33,069 nt of DNA from Betaproteobacteria bacterium (lineage in GTDB: Bacteria; Pseudomonadota; Gammaproteobacteria; Burkholderiales; SG8-39): positions 1 to 33,069 of the forward strand of contig SHXR01000053.1 of the NCBI GenBank assembly GCA_009693235.1, read 5' to 3'. The position numbers and the translations under genes were made by a program. Shown here piece after piece: positions 7,776 to 15,989 of the stretch. Each line of letters opens with the position of its first letter. The first letter of the stretch is position 1. Below the pieces are notes generated by a model. It worked only from the letters and a program-made list of their open reading frames with translations. It was not told the origin of the DNA and made no database searches.

Positions 7776-8441
7776 ATGTTGGCCATCACGGACGATTCCA
7801 TCGGCTTCCATCTCGCCGGCCATGCCGCAAGCGCCGGCCATGCCGATCGCCAAACACGGCGTGAGGAAGCGTCCAGCTCGATCCGCCGGTCGGACGATCG
7901 GGCGTCATTGCTCCAGGCGATCGTCAACGGCGATCGCGATGCACTCCGACAACTGCACGAGCTCAACGCTGCGAACATGCTGGCGATTGCAATCCGCATC
8001 TTGCGGCGTCGCGATCTCGCCGAAGAAGCCCTCCACGATGCCTTCATCAGCCTTTGGACCAACGCTTACAAATACGATCGGCATCTCAGCGCGCCCACCA
8101 CCTAGATGGTCACCATTCTGCGCAATCGTTGCCTCGATCTGCTCCGCCGTGCCGATCATGAGGTGTCCATCTCCAGTCATGATGACGAGGAAGACTGGGT
8201 TGACCAAATCGAATCGGCGGATCCGAGTCCCCTCGATCTCGCCTCGCACGCCGAAGATACGCGTAGGCTCACAGCATGCCTGCAACAACTCGATCCGAAG
8301 CAACGCGCCGCGATTCTTCTCACCTACTACGATGGCCTTAGCCATCCAGAACTCGCAGCGCGGCTCGGCGCACCGCTTGGCACCGTGAAGACGTGGGTGC
8401 GGCGGGGTGTCATCGCGCTACAGGAGTCGATGCGCCACTGA
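7776..8441 (+). pseudogene. ECF sigma factor gene interrupted by an in-frame amber codon
   Basis: The two halves lie in one frame and together give a 221-residue extracytoplasmic-function sigma factor. Region 2 is in the first half (DRDALRQLHELNAANML through RRRDLAEEALHDAFISLWTNA). TAG at 8103-8105 then interrupts the frame exactly where related proteins carry Trp (the ...W-T-I-RN-LD-LR segment), and the second half resumes with MVTILRNRCLDLLRR. It ends with region 4 (LDPKQRAAILLTYYDGLSHPELA, then GTVKTWVRRG). TGG to TAG is a single transition. The ATG at 7776 has CAGGAGAG upstream. No anti-sigma factor gene follows, although many sigmas of this type have one. It could be a true pseudogene, or a sequencing error. 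The second half has its own ATG right after the stop, but region 4 alone would not be a working sigma factor. Confidence 0.85.
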
Positions 8442-8464
8442 TTGGCCGGACCACTCTGTAGCAG

Positions 8465-8498
8465 GTAGGGTGGCAAAGCAGCGCGCATTCCATCCTAC
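8465..8498. repeat. short imperfect palindrome, REP-like
   Basis: GTAGGGTGG at 8465 pairs with CCATCCTAC ending at 8498 (8 of 9), with a GC-rich centre containing CAAAGCAGCGCGC. This resembles the short dispersed GTAGGGTGGGCAAAGC-type palindromes found between genes in many proteobacteria. It lies between the sigma factor gene and the convergent HAD phosphatase gene and could act as a weak bidirectional terminator. Confidence 0.5.
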
Positions 8499-8536
8499 GG
8501 TCTTGCCTTCACCTTCACACCATATGAGCGGCTGCT

Positions 8537-9133
8537 TCAAAGACAACCAAGTGCCCGCAGCTCGCGCTCGCACTGAGCAGGATCGACAAACTGAATCGTG
8601 CGCATGCCAAATTTAGCCGCGGCCGCGAGGTTCACCGGAAGATCGTCGATGAATACCGTAGCCGCCGGATCCAACTCGTACTGCTGCAACAAGAGCGCAT
8701 AGATCGCGGGCTCGGGCTTGATCATTTTCACACGGCACGACACGACCCCACCCGCGAAGACATGCCAGAAATCATGCGTCCGCTCCAAGTGCTCGATCGA
8801 ATCGACATGCATGTTGGAAAGAAAATAGAGCGGATGGCCGGCCGCTTTCACGCGATAGAGTAGCTCACGTGAACCCGCAATGGTCGCGAGCGACGGCGGT
8901 ACGCTATCCAGCAGCCGGCCTATTTTCTCAGCAGGCAGTCCGGTACGCGACGCGGCGCGATCGATCGCGGAGGACGGCGCCAAGGTGCCGCGATCAAGCT
9001 CCTGCCAATCATCATGACCGATGAACTGGGAAAGGATTTTCTCGCACTCAGGCGGGCTGTCAAAGAAGCGGGCAACGACGCGATCAGGATCCCACCGGAA
9101 AATGACATTGCCGAAATCGAAGACGACGTTCAC
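8537..9133 (-). CDS. HAD-superfamily phosphatase (YihX-like)
   Basis: The 198-residue protein is a haloacid dehalogenase-type hydrolase of subfamily IA. Motif I is DFGNV at residues 6-10 (nucleophile Asp6), motif II is the Ser of YFLSNM, motif III is the Lys of KPEPAIY, and motif IV is FIDD. The FDFGNVIF start and the LSNMH motif are closest to E. coli YihX, which dephosphorylates glucose-1-phosphate, and to related phosphatases. The ATG at 9133 overlaps the stop of the upstream cupin gene by four bases (ATGA), so the two are translationally coupled. It is the last gene of the hyuA-hyuB-cupin operon. Its substrate is unknown and may be unrelated to the hydantoinase. Confidence 0.88.
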   Translation of the reverse strand: MNVVFDFGNVIFRWDPDRVVARFFDSPPECEKILSQFIGHDDWQELDRGTLAPSSAIDRAASRTGLPAEKIGRLLDSVPPSLATIAGSRELLYRVKAAGHPLYFLSNMHVDSIEHLERTHDFWHVFAGGVVSCRVKMIKPEPAIYALLLQQYELDPAATVFIDDLPVNLAAAAKFGMRTIQFVDPAQCERELRALGCL

Positions 9134-9462
9134 ACGTATTCGGGTCGGCAGGGTGTGAAGATATCGAGATTCATGACCGGCTCATCGCCCACCACCTCGC
9201 CCCAGTGGGTGACATTCGGCGGCACCAGCAGCAGTCCGCCCGGGCCGATGATATGCACCTCGTCGCCGATATGAAGCTTCATGGTGCCAGACATGATGTA
9301 AAGAATTTGCTCATGCGGATGCGAATGCGGATTGGGCGTGTGGTTGGGCATCAGCCGATGCAACGCAACCGTGGCCCCTTTCCCGGTAAAGCCCTTCCTA
9401 TCGACGCCATCACGCACTTTTTTCCATTCGATGGCGCTCCAATCAATTTTGTGAATATCCAT
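9130..9462 (-). CDS. small cupin protein
   Basis: This 110-residue protein is a single-domain cupin. The first metal-binding motif is PHSHPHEQILYIMSGTMKL (His residues plus Glu) and the second is PPNVTHWGEVVGDEP with its His. Such proteins bind Fe, Mn or Zn and range from dioxygenases to isomerases and sugar or antibiotic-binding proteins. The ATG at 9462 has GAGGAG at good distance. It starts 14 bases after the hyuB stop and overlaps the HAD phosphatase gene by four bases, so it is part of the hyuAB operon. A role in the same pathway is likely; the reaction is unknown. Confidence 0.85.
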   Translation of the reverse strand: MDIHKIDWSAIEWKKVRDGVDRKGFTGKGATVALHRLMPNHTPNPHSHPHEQILYIMSGTMKLHIGDEVHIIGPGGLLLVPPNVTHWGEVVGDEPVMNLDIFTPCRPEYV

Positions 9463-9476
9463 TGCTGTCTCCTCGG

Positions 9477-11045
9477 TTATCTTGTTGGCGCGCCGTAACC
9501 ACCGCCGCCAGGGGTTTCAAGCGAGACGACATCGCCCGCCTGCATCGTCATCTTGCGCACTTCATTGATGGGCTTGCCGCCAACCGAAAATTTTCCACCG
9601 GCGCCCGGGGCACCGCCTTCGAGTCCTTCCGGACCCTCATCAATTCGGCTGGCCACTGCGTTGAGCAACCAGGACGAGTCGGTGCGCATATGAAATTGAA
9701 TGATCTGCCCATCGCCTCCACGTGATCGTCCGGCGCCACCCGATCCGACTCGGAGTTCCTTTTGATCAAAGACGATCGGCATCGCAGCTTCCAGAATTTC
9801 GATGGGGACGGCGGCGATACCGGTCGGATAGCATGTGGCATCCGGACCGCTTTTCGTTGCGCGCGCCCCCATACCGCCTGAGTAACTGAACATCGATGAG
9901 GTGAACGGCGTGCCGTCCTGGCGTTTGCCTTGAATCTGAAAGGTCCAGACCGCGCCGGCGCCCTCGGCCAGCACGCGATCAGGTATCACCTGATGCAAGG
10001 CTTTCAGAATCGGCATCGGCACGTACATGCCCACCACATGCCGCGCCGCGACCGGCGCCGGATATACGGCGTTGACGATCGATCCTACCGGCGCCGCCAC
10101 CTTGATCGGCGCGAGGCTGCCATGATTGTTCGGCAATTCGGGATTGAGACAGCTGCGAATCGCGAAGGTGGAATAGGCATGCGTGTAGTTGAGCACGACG
10201 TTGATGCCGGTGGGGCTCGCCGCCGAGCTGCCCGCAAAGTCGATCAGGATTTCCCCGGCAATCGGATCGATGGTGACCGCCGATTTGAGGGTGATCAGTT
10301 CGCCGCCCGGCACATCGAACCGACTTTCGCCGTGAAACGTACCCGTCTTCAGTTTGCGAATCGCCGCGCGGGTGGCCAGTTCCGATCGGCGAATGATCTC
10401 ATCAGAAAGGGCCTCGATGTCGGTAAGACCATAGCGCTTGCACATCGCCACCAGCCGCTCGCCACCCGCCTTGCCGCTTGAAACCTGCGCGGCGAGATCG
10501 CCAAACACATGATCGGGCGTGCGAACATTGCGCCGAATGATGTCATGGAGCATCGCACTAGGTTCGCCCCGCTCATAGAGTTTCAGCGGTGGAATCCAGA
10601 GTCCTTCCTCGTGCACGTCCCGCGCACCGGCACCGATGCCATAGCCACCGATATCGGTGTGGTGGATCGTTGAGCCGACATAACCGATGAGTTTTGGTTC
10701 GCTGCCTTCATTAAAAATCGGCGAGAGCAGCGTGATATCGAAGAAATGTCCGGCCGAGAGCCAGGGATCATTGGTGATGATCACATCGCCCGGCGCGATG
10801 TTGCCCGCGAACAATCGATGCAAATGTCCGCCGGCCGCGGCCAGTGAGTTGATGTGTCCGGGCGTTCCAGTATTGGCTTGCGCGACCATGCGGCCCTTGG
10901 CATCAAAGAGGCCGCTCGCGAGATCCCCCGCTTCACGAACAATCGGACTGAACGCGATTCGTTGCAGCGCCTTCGCCTGCTCGCTCACGATGCCGATCAG
11001 ATTCGACCAGAGAATTTCGAGCTCAATGCCGTCCAATTGCTTCAT
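9477..11045 (-). CDS. hyuB: hydantoinase B / oxoprolinase-family subunit
   Basis: The protein (522 residues) is a HyuB-type subunit. It has the conserved opening LEILWSNLIGIVSEQAKALQRIAFSPIVREAGD, then GHINSLAAAGGHL, VIITNDPWLSAGHFFDITLLSP and VGSTIHHTDIGG, and ends with DVVSLETPGGGGYG. With the HyuA subunit it forms an ATP-dependent enzyme that opens hydantoins, 5-oxoproline or similar cyclic amides; acetone carboxylase and caprolactamase subunits are related. The longer upstream frame is only a shadow of hyuA. The ATG at 11045 overlaps the hyuA stop by four bases (ATGA), which shows coupling. The substrate is not predictable, and the neighbouring divergent importer probably carries it. The family call is certain. 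Confidence 0.93.
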   Translation of the reverse strand: MKQLDGIELEILWSNLIGIVSEQAKALQRIAFSPIVREAGDLASGLFDAKGRMVAQANTGTPGHINSLAAAGGHLHRLFAGNIAPGDVIITNDPWLSAGHFFDITLLSPIFNEGSEPKLIGYVGSTIHHTDIGGYGIGAGARDVHEEGLWIPPLKLYERGEPSAMLHDIIRRNVRTPDHVFGDLAAQVSSGKAGGERLVAMCKRYGLTDIEALSDEIIRRSELATRAAIRKLKTGTFHGESRFDVPGGELITLKSAVTIDPIAGEILIDFAGSSAASPTGINVVLNYTHAYSTFAIRSCLNPELPNNHGSLAPIKVAAPVGSIVNAVYPAPVAARHVVGMYVPMPILKALHQVIPDRVLAEGAGAVWTFQIQGKRQDGTPFTSSMFSYSGGMGARATKSGPDATCYPTGIAAVPIEILEAAMPIVFDQKELRVGSGGAGRSRGGDGQIIQFHMRTDSSWLLNAVASRIDEGPEGLEGGAPGAGGKFSVGGKPINEVRKMTMQAGDVVSLETPGGGGYGAPTR

Positions 11046-13120
11046 GTTGCATCCCCTTCCTGCGGCACCGCGACAATACAACCAAACCGATCGACTTCCG
11101 CGCGCCATGCCGGCGGAATCACCACGGTGGTCTCGCGTTCTTCGATGATTGCCGGCCCGACAACGCGCTGGCCCACGCCAAGCAGCGCCCGATCGAACAC
11201 CGGCACCGCCTGCCCGGCTTGCCACAGGTGAATTGGGCGGGTGCCTTTGGCTCGCCCCGGTGCCGCCTGCGGATGTGCTGCCGCATGAAACGGCACCTGC
11301 GGACCACGTGCGGTGACGCGCCAACTCACGATCTCAACCGGCACATGACTTGGATTGAAGCCGTACTGCGCCAAATAGGCCGTCTCAAACGTCGCACGAA
11401 TGGCCGCGTGATCACGCGCCCCACGCGGATCGAACGCAAACATTACGCTCACTTCGTTTTGTTGCCCAAAATAGCGCAGATCGGCGCCGAATTGAATGGT
11501 GATATCGGCCGCCTTGCAGCCCGCATCCTTTAACGCGGTGGAGCCTTCATCGATCATCTCGCGGAAAATCACCTCAACGCGTGACCAATCGATCTCGTGG
11601 AGCATGCCGAGCGCGCTACGCACCAGGTCAAGCTTGACCGGCGTCACCAGCGCGCCAAACGCGGAGAGCACGCTCGCCTGCGGTGGAAAGATCACCGCCT
11701 TGGTTTGCAGCAACGCGCCGACTTCACACGCATGCACTGGGCCCGCACCGCCGAATGCGAAGAGCGGCAGGCCACGATAATCCACGCCCCGATCGGTTGC
11801 GTGGGCGCGCGTCGCCGCCGCCATCGCTTCGGCAACGACGCGGTAAATACCCCGTGCCGTCTGCTGCACATCCGAACCGAGCGCGGCACCGACGCGCTCG
11901 ATCGCACGCGTCGCTGCGGCGAGATTGAGCTTCATATCGCCGCCCAGAAAATTGCCGGCATCAAGCAGGCCAAGGACGAGATCGGCATCGGTCACCGTTG
12001 GCGCGGTGCCGCCCTGTCCATAGCATGCAGGCCCGGGCTTGGCGCCTGCGCTATGTGGGCCAACTTTGAGCAAACCGAGATCGTCGGCATAGGCGATGCT
12101 GCCGCCACCCGCGCCAATTTCGATCATGTCGATCGAGGGAATCGTGACCGGCATGCCGCTGCCTTCCTTGAAGCGATACTTGCGATCGGCTTCAAACAGT
12201 CCGGTGACCAACGGTTGGCGATCCTCGATAAGGCAAGCCTTCGCGGTCGTGCCACCCATATCGAACGACATGAGCCGATCGAGGCCCAGCACCTCCGCAT
12301 AGTGGGCCGCGGCAAGCGCACCGGCTGCCGGACCACTTTCCATCATGCGAACCGGATTACGGCCGGCGATCTCAGCACCGATGATGCCGCCCGACGACAG
12401 CATGATGAGCGGCGCATTGGCGAACCCTTCCTTCTTCAGCCGAACGCCCAACGCGCGCAGATAGGGCAGCGAGATGGGCATCGTGTAGGCGTTGATGGCC
12501 GCGGTGGACGTGCGTGGATATTCGCGAATCTGCGGAGCAATTTCGGCCGAGAGCGATACGAAAATCTCCGGCATGCGGGTGCGCAAGATGTTGCCGACCA
12601 CTCGCTCATTGGCCGGGTTGGCATAGCTATTAAGGAAACAGACGGCGACCGAGCGGACGTCACGACGCCGCAATTCATCAGCAATCGCCTCGATGTCGGA
12701 CGCATTCGGCGCCTTGATGACCGTGCCATCAGCCAGCATTCGCTCGGCAACACCGAAGGTGAGCTCACGGGGCACTAGCGGCGGCTGAAATTCGATCTGC
12801 GGATCGTACATTTCGTAGCGATGCTCATTGCGGATCGCGAGCACATCGCGAAACCCGGCCGTGGTGAGCAGCGCGGTCCGTGGCCCCTTGCGTTCGATGA
12901 GCGCGTTGGTGACGATGGTGGTTGCATGGACGATGACGCCATCGACATCGCGCGCGGTCTTGCCCGCTTTGCGGAGCACCGCATCGACGCCGGTGAAAAA
13001 TCCCGACAGCAAGTCGTCCGGCGTGGTGAGCGTCTTGTCGACGACGAGCGTGCCGTCGTCGCCACGCAGGACGATGTCGGTAAAGGTGCCGCCGATATCG
13101 ACAGCAAGAGAGGTTGGCAT
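11042..13120 (-). CDS. hyuA: hydantoinase A / oxoprolinase-family subunit
   Basis: This 692-residue protein is a HyuA-type subunit of the hydantoinase/oxoprolinase family, which has an actin-like ATPase fold. The phosphate-binding loop VDIGGTFTD is at 7-15, HATTIVTNALIERKG follows at about 65-80, FDMGGTTAKACLI is in the middle, and FGGAGPVHACEVG is near residue 470. The family uses ATP to activate the amide carbonyl of a cyclic amide, which is then hydrolysed together with HyuB. Length is normal for the short HyuA type. The ATG at 13120 has no clear ribosome-binding site. It is the first gene of hyuA-hyuB-cupin-HAD and diverges from an ABC importer operon. A D-hydantoinase, N-methylhydantoinase, 5-oxoprolinase or caprolactamase are all possible. 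Confidence 0.93.
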   Translation of the reverse strand: MPTSLAVDIGGTFTDIVLRGDDGTLVVDKTLTTPDDLLSGFFTGVDAVLRKAGKTARDVDGVIVHATTIVTNALIERKGPRTALLTTAGFRDVLAIRNEHRYEMYDPQIEFQPPLVPRELTFGVAERMLADGTVIKAPNASDIEAIADELRRRDVRSVAVCFLNSYANPANERVVGNILRTRMPEIFVSLSAEIAPQIREYPRTSTAAINAYTMPISLPYLRALGVRLKKEGFANAPLIMLSSGGIIGAEIAGRNPVRMMESGPAAGALAAAHYAEVLGLDRLMSFDMGGTTAKACLIEDRQPLVTGLFEADRKYRFKEGSGMPVTIPSIDMIEIGAGGGSIAYADDLGLLKVGPHSAGAKPGPACYGQGGTAPTVTDADLVLGLLDAGNFLGGDMKLNLAAATRAIERVGAALGSDVQQTARGIYRVVAEAMAAATRAHATDRGVDYRGLPLFAFGGAGPVHACEVGALLQTKAVIFPPQASVLSAFGALVTPVKLDLVRSALGMLHEIDWSRVEVIFREMIDEGSTALKDAGCKAADITIQFGADLRYFGQQNEVSVMFAFDPRGARDHAAIRATFETAYLAQYGFNPSHVPVEIVSWRVTARGPQVPFHAAAHPQAAPGRAKGTRPIHLWQAGQAVPVFDRALLGVGQRVVGPAIIEERETTVVIPPAWRAEVDRFGCIVAVPQEGDAT

Positions 13121-13188
13121 CAGCGGGTCTGCGGACTTTAAGGGGGCCGGGGTCGGGCACAGACGCTAGCACACCGCGCTAAAAAGGG

Positions 13189-13217
13189 CTTCCGCGCACG
13201 GGTGACACGCGTATAAT
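13189..13217 (+). promoter_or_regulatory. promoter of the ABC importer operon
   Basis: A perfect TATAAT at 13212-13217 lies about 30 bases before the GTG start of the binding-protein gene, giving a leader of about 20 bases. The -35 region (CTTCCG/TTCCGC near 13189-13195) is weak, which suggests help from an activator. It sits in the 125-base divergent gap between hyuA and the importer. Confidence 0.6.
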
Positions 13218-13245
13218 CGAATCACAATTCCCCTGGAGAAATACT

Positions 13246-14295
13246 GTGCCCTCCTCTACCCGCCCTTTCCATTGGATCACACGTGGTATCGCGGCGCTGA
13301 GCCTGGCGGCCGTCGCCGGCACCGCCCTCGCCCAGCAACCAACCAAGATTCGTTTCATCCTCGATTGGCGCTTTGAGGGCCCTGCCTCGCTCTTCCTCAT
13401 GGGCGTCAACAAGGGCTACTACAAGCAAGAAGGGCTCGATGTGACCATCGATGCCGGCACCGGGTCGGGTGCCGCCGTCACGCGCGTGGCCTCCGGTGTC
13501 TATGAAATGGGTTTTGCCGATATTGCCGCGATGATCGAATTCATCGGTAACAATCCGGACAATCCCGGGTCCAAGATGCAGGCCGTCTACATGCTGTACG
13601 ACGTGACGCCCGCCGCCGTCTTTGCGCTGAAGAAATCAGGCATCAAGACGCCCGCCGATCTCAACGGCAAAACGATGGGCGCACCGGTTTTTGATGCCGG
13701 TCGCAAAGCCTTTCCGATCTTCATGACGGCGAACAAGTTAAACGCCCCGTCGATCAAATGGACGTCGATGGATCCGCCGCTACGCGAAACGATGCTCGCC
13801 AAGGGCGACGTCGATGCCATCACTGGATTCACCTTCACCAGTCTGCTCAATCTCAACGCGCGCGGCGTGAAAGATGAGGATATCGTGATCCTCAAATACC
13901 CCGATCACGGCGTGAAGCTGTACGGCAATGCAGTGATCGCCTCGCAAAAATTCATCACCGAACATCCCAAGGCGGTCGAGGGGTTCCTCCGTGCGCTCTC
14001 GAAGGGTATTCGCGATGTCATTCGGGACCCCGATGGTGCGATCGACTCGGTGTTGAAGCAGCGCGATTCCCTCATTGACACTGCGCTGGAAAAGCGGCGC
14101 CTTCGCATGGCGATCGATGATGTCATCGGCACCACGGGCTATCGTGCCGGAGGCGTAGGCACGATTGAAAAGCAACGCTTCGAGGACACTGTAAAACAAG
14201 TGTCCAGTGCGTTCAGCCTGAAATCGACGCCAAGCGCCGATAGTCTGTTCAACGCCAATTTCATGCCAAGCGCCGCCGACCGCAAGGTGTTCTAG
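13246..14295 (+). CDS. ABC transporter substrate-binding protein (NMT1/THI5-like)
   Basis: The 349-residue protein is a periplasmic solute-binding protein of the NMT1/SsuA-like type. It has a signal peptide (hydrophobic IAALSLAAVAGTALAQ, cleavage after ALA near residue 29), then IRFILDWRFEGPASLFLMGV and GYYKQEGLDVTIDAGTGSGA, the usual start of ligand-binding lobe I. Members bind aliphatic sulfonates, taurine, pyrimidines such as hydroxymethylpyrimidine, riboflavin precursors or aromatic acids. The GTG at 13246 has GGAG eight to eleven bases upstream, the best start available. ATPase and permease genes follow on the same strand, and the hydantoinase operon diverges from it. A cyclic nitrogen compound is a plausible ligand, by context only. 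Confidence 0.9.
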   Translation: MPSSTRPFHWITRGIAALSLAAVAGTALAQQPTKIRFILDWRFEGPASLFLMGVNKGYYKQEGLDVTIDAGTGSGAAVTRVASGVYEMGFADIAAMIEFIGNNPDNPGSKMQAVYMLYDVTPAAVFALKKSGIKTPADLNGKTMGAPVFDAGRKAFPIFMTANKLNAPSIKWTSMDPPLRETMLAKGDVDAITGFTFTSLLNLNARGVKDEDIVILKYPDHGVKLYGNAVIASQKFITEHPKAVEGFLRALSKGIRDVIRDPDGAIDSVLKQRDSLIDTALEKRRLRMAIDDVIGTTGYRAGGVGTIEKQRFEDTVKQVSSAFSLKSTPSADSLFNANFMPSAADRKVF

Positions 14296-14342
14296 GTTTC
14301 AGGTTCCGGCCTCGGGTATCCGACGTTCGAAGGAGGAAAAGC

Positions 14343-15146
14343 TTGGCGGGCGTGGCAGCCGGTGTGCATCCTATGGTCGATTTCAAATCGGTCGACCTCG
14401 CATATGACAGCACCGGTGGTAACGCAATCGAGGACGTCACGCTCTCCATCCGGGAGGGTGAGTTCGTAGCGGTGGTGGGGCCGTCTGGCTGCGGCAAATC
14501 GACGTTCATGAAACTCGTGTCGGGTCTACGCCCACCAAGTCGCGGGCAGGTTGCGGTGGACGGGGCGGAGGTCAAAGGCCCCTTGAAGATCGTCGGCATG
14601 GCCTTTCAGGCGCCCACGCTCTTGCCGTGGCGCACGACCATGGACAACTTGCTGTTGCCGCTGGAAATCGTGCAGCCCTATCGGGCCAATTTCAGCAAGA
14701 GCCGTGCCGAATTTGAAGCGCGTGCACGCGGTTTGTTGAAGACGGTCGGGCTGGAAGGCAATGAAAGCAAGTTTCCCTGGCAGTTATCGGGAGGCATGCA
14801 GCAGCGTGCCTCGATCTGCCGGGCGCTGATTCACGAACCAAAGCTCATGCTGCTCGATGAGCCGTTCGGCGCGCTCGATGCCTTCACTCGCGAGGAATTG
14901 TGGTGCGTGCTGCGGGATCTGTGGACCGAGCGAAAGTTCACCGTGATCCTAGTGACCCATGACCTGCGCGAAGCGACATTTCTCGCCGACACGATCTATG
15001 TGATGTCGAAACGACCGGGACGTATCTTGGTGCGCAAAGAAAATCCGCTGCCCCGTCCGCGCGACCTCGAAGTGACCTACTCCGACAAGTTCACCGATAT
15101 CGTGCTGGAACTGCGCGAACACATCGGCCGAATCCGGAAAACTTGA
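14343..15146 (+). CDS. ABC transporter ATP-binding protein (SsuB/TauB-like)
   Basis: The 267-residue protein is a complete ABC ATPase. Walker A is GPSGCGKST at 46-54, the Q-loop is AFQAPTLLPW, the signature is LSGGMQQR, Walker B is LMLLDEPFGALD and the switch His is in LVTHD. It powers import by the permease encoded next. The TTG at 14343 is chosen because AGGAGG stands seven to twelve bases upstream; an ATG 30 bases further (MVDFKS) has no such site. The binding-protein gene is 47 bases upstream and the permease gene 15 bases downstream. The group belongs to the nitrate/sulfonate/taurine/pyrimidine importer family. Confidence 0.95.
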   Translation: MAGVAAGVHPMVDFKSVDLAYDSTGGNAIEDVTLSIREGEFVAVVGPSGCGKSTFMKLVSGLRPPSRGQVAVDGAEVKGPLKIVGMAFQAPTLLPWRTTMDNLLLPLEIVQPYRANFSKSRAEFEARARGLLKTVGLEGNESKFPWQLSGGMQQRASICRALIHEPKLMLLDEPFGALDAFTREELWCVLRDLWTERKFTVILVTHDLREATFLADTIYVMSKRPGRILVRKENPLPRPRDLEVTYSDKFTDIVLELREHIGRIRKT

Positions 15147-15161
15147 GCGGCACTGGAAACG

Positions 15162-15944
15162 ATGGCCCTGAAAACCAAGACGATCGACGCATGGGCACCA
15201 TGGCTGGTCCTATTGATCATGATCGCGCTATGGGAACTCGTGTGCCGCGCGCTCAAGGTTCCCGAGACGATCGTGCCGGCACCCAGCGCGGTCGTGCTTG
15301 CCGTGTCGGATTGGAATGTTGCCAAAGCGATCCTCGAACACGCCTGGCACACGTTCTATCGCACCATGATCGGTTTTGGCATCGGCGTGGTTATCGGCGT
15401 GGCGCTCGGCTTTCTGATCGGATCGTCCCGCTTCATGTACAACGCGTTCTATCCCCTCATGATCGCTTTCAACGCGATCCCGAAGGCGGCGATCGTGCCG
15501 ATCCTCATCGTGTGGTTTGGGCCGGGTACGGTGCCGGCAATCTGGACCGCCTTCCTGATCTCGTTTTTCCCGATCACGGTCAACGTCGCCACCGGTCTTG
15601 CGACGCTTGAGCCCGAGCTGGAGGATGTCCTTCGCTCACTTGGTGCGACGCGATGGGACGTGCTCTGGAAAGTGGGATTGCCCCGCTCGCTGCCCTACTT
15701 CTTCGCATCCTTAAAGGTTGCGGTGACGTTAGCCTTCGTTGGCACGATCATTTCGGAGATCGGCTCATCCAATGAGGGAATCGGTTACCTCATGCTGTCG
15801 GCGGGATCATCCATGCGGATGGGGCTCACCTTCGCAGGGCTCATTCTGATCAGCGCAATGGCCGTCGTGATGTACGCGATCTTCGCCGCGCTGGAGCGCC
15901 GTATGACCGGCTGGGCGACGCGCGGGATGGCAGCGCCAACCTAG
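15162..15944 (+). CDS. ABC transporter permease (SsuC/TauC-like)
   Basis: This 260-residue inner-membrane protein has about six hydrophobic spans (LVLLIMIALWELVC near the start, MIGFGIGVVIGVALGFLIG, AIVPILIVWFG, WTAFLISFFPITVNVAT, VAVTLAFVGTIIS and LTFAGLILISAMAVVMYAIF). The cytoplasmic EAA-type loop LRSLGATRWDVLWKVGLP couples it to the ATPase. It forms the channel of the importer whose binding protein and ATPase are encoded just upstream. The ATG follows a weak GGAA. The stop codon lies inside a perfect 26-bp inverted repeat that probably ends transcription. Complete length for the family. Confidence 0.93.
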   Translation: MALKTKTIDAWAPWLVLLIMIALWELVCRALKVPETIVPAPSAVVLAVSDWNVAKAILEHAWHTFYRTMIGFGIGVVIGVALGFLIGSSRFMYNAFYPLMIAFNAIPKAAIVPILIVWFGPGTVPAIWTAFLISFFPITVNVATGLATLEPELEDVLRSLGATRWDVLWKVGLPRSLPYFFASLKVAVTLAFVGTIISEIGSSNEGIGYLMLSAGSSMRMGLTFAGLILISAMAVVMYAIFAALERRMTGWATRGMAAPT

Positions 15945-15989
15945 CCGCGATTACCGCGACGTGCTAGGTTGGCGCTGCCATCCCGCGCG
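15919..15989. terminator. perfect 26-bp inverted repeat, likely bidirectional terminator
   Basis: CGCGCGGGATGGCAGCGCCA at 15919 continues to CTAG at 15944 and is repeated exactly in reverse complement at 15964-15989, with a 19-base loop. The left arm covers the last codons and stop of the permease gene; the right arm covers the 3' end of the convergent membrane-protein pseudogene. There is no T-run, so it may act as a stalling hairpin or an mRNA end-protecting structure. Confidence 0.75.

Noticed and set aside
11597..12778. Plus-strand open frame of 393 codons inside hyuA
   Set aside because: Rich in Arg and His with no domain, antisense to a certain hyuA gene.
15143..15610. Open frame of 155 codons overlapping the permease start
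   Set aside because: Different frame from the permease, whose six membrane spans and EAA loop are unmistakable.
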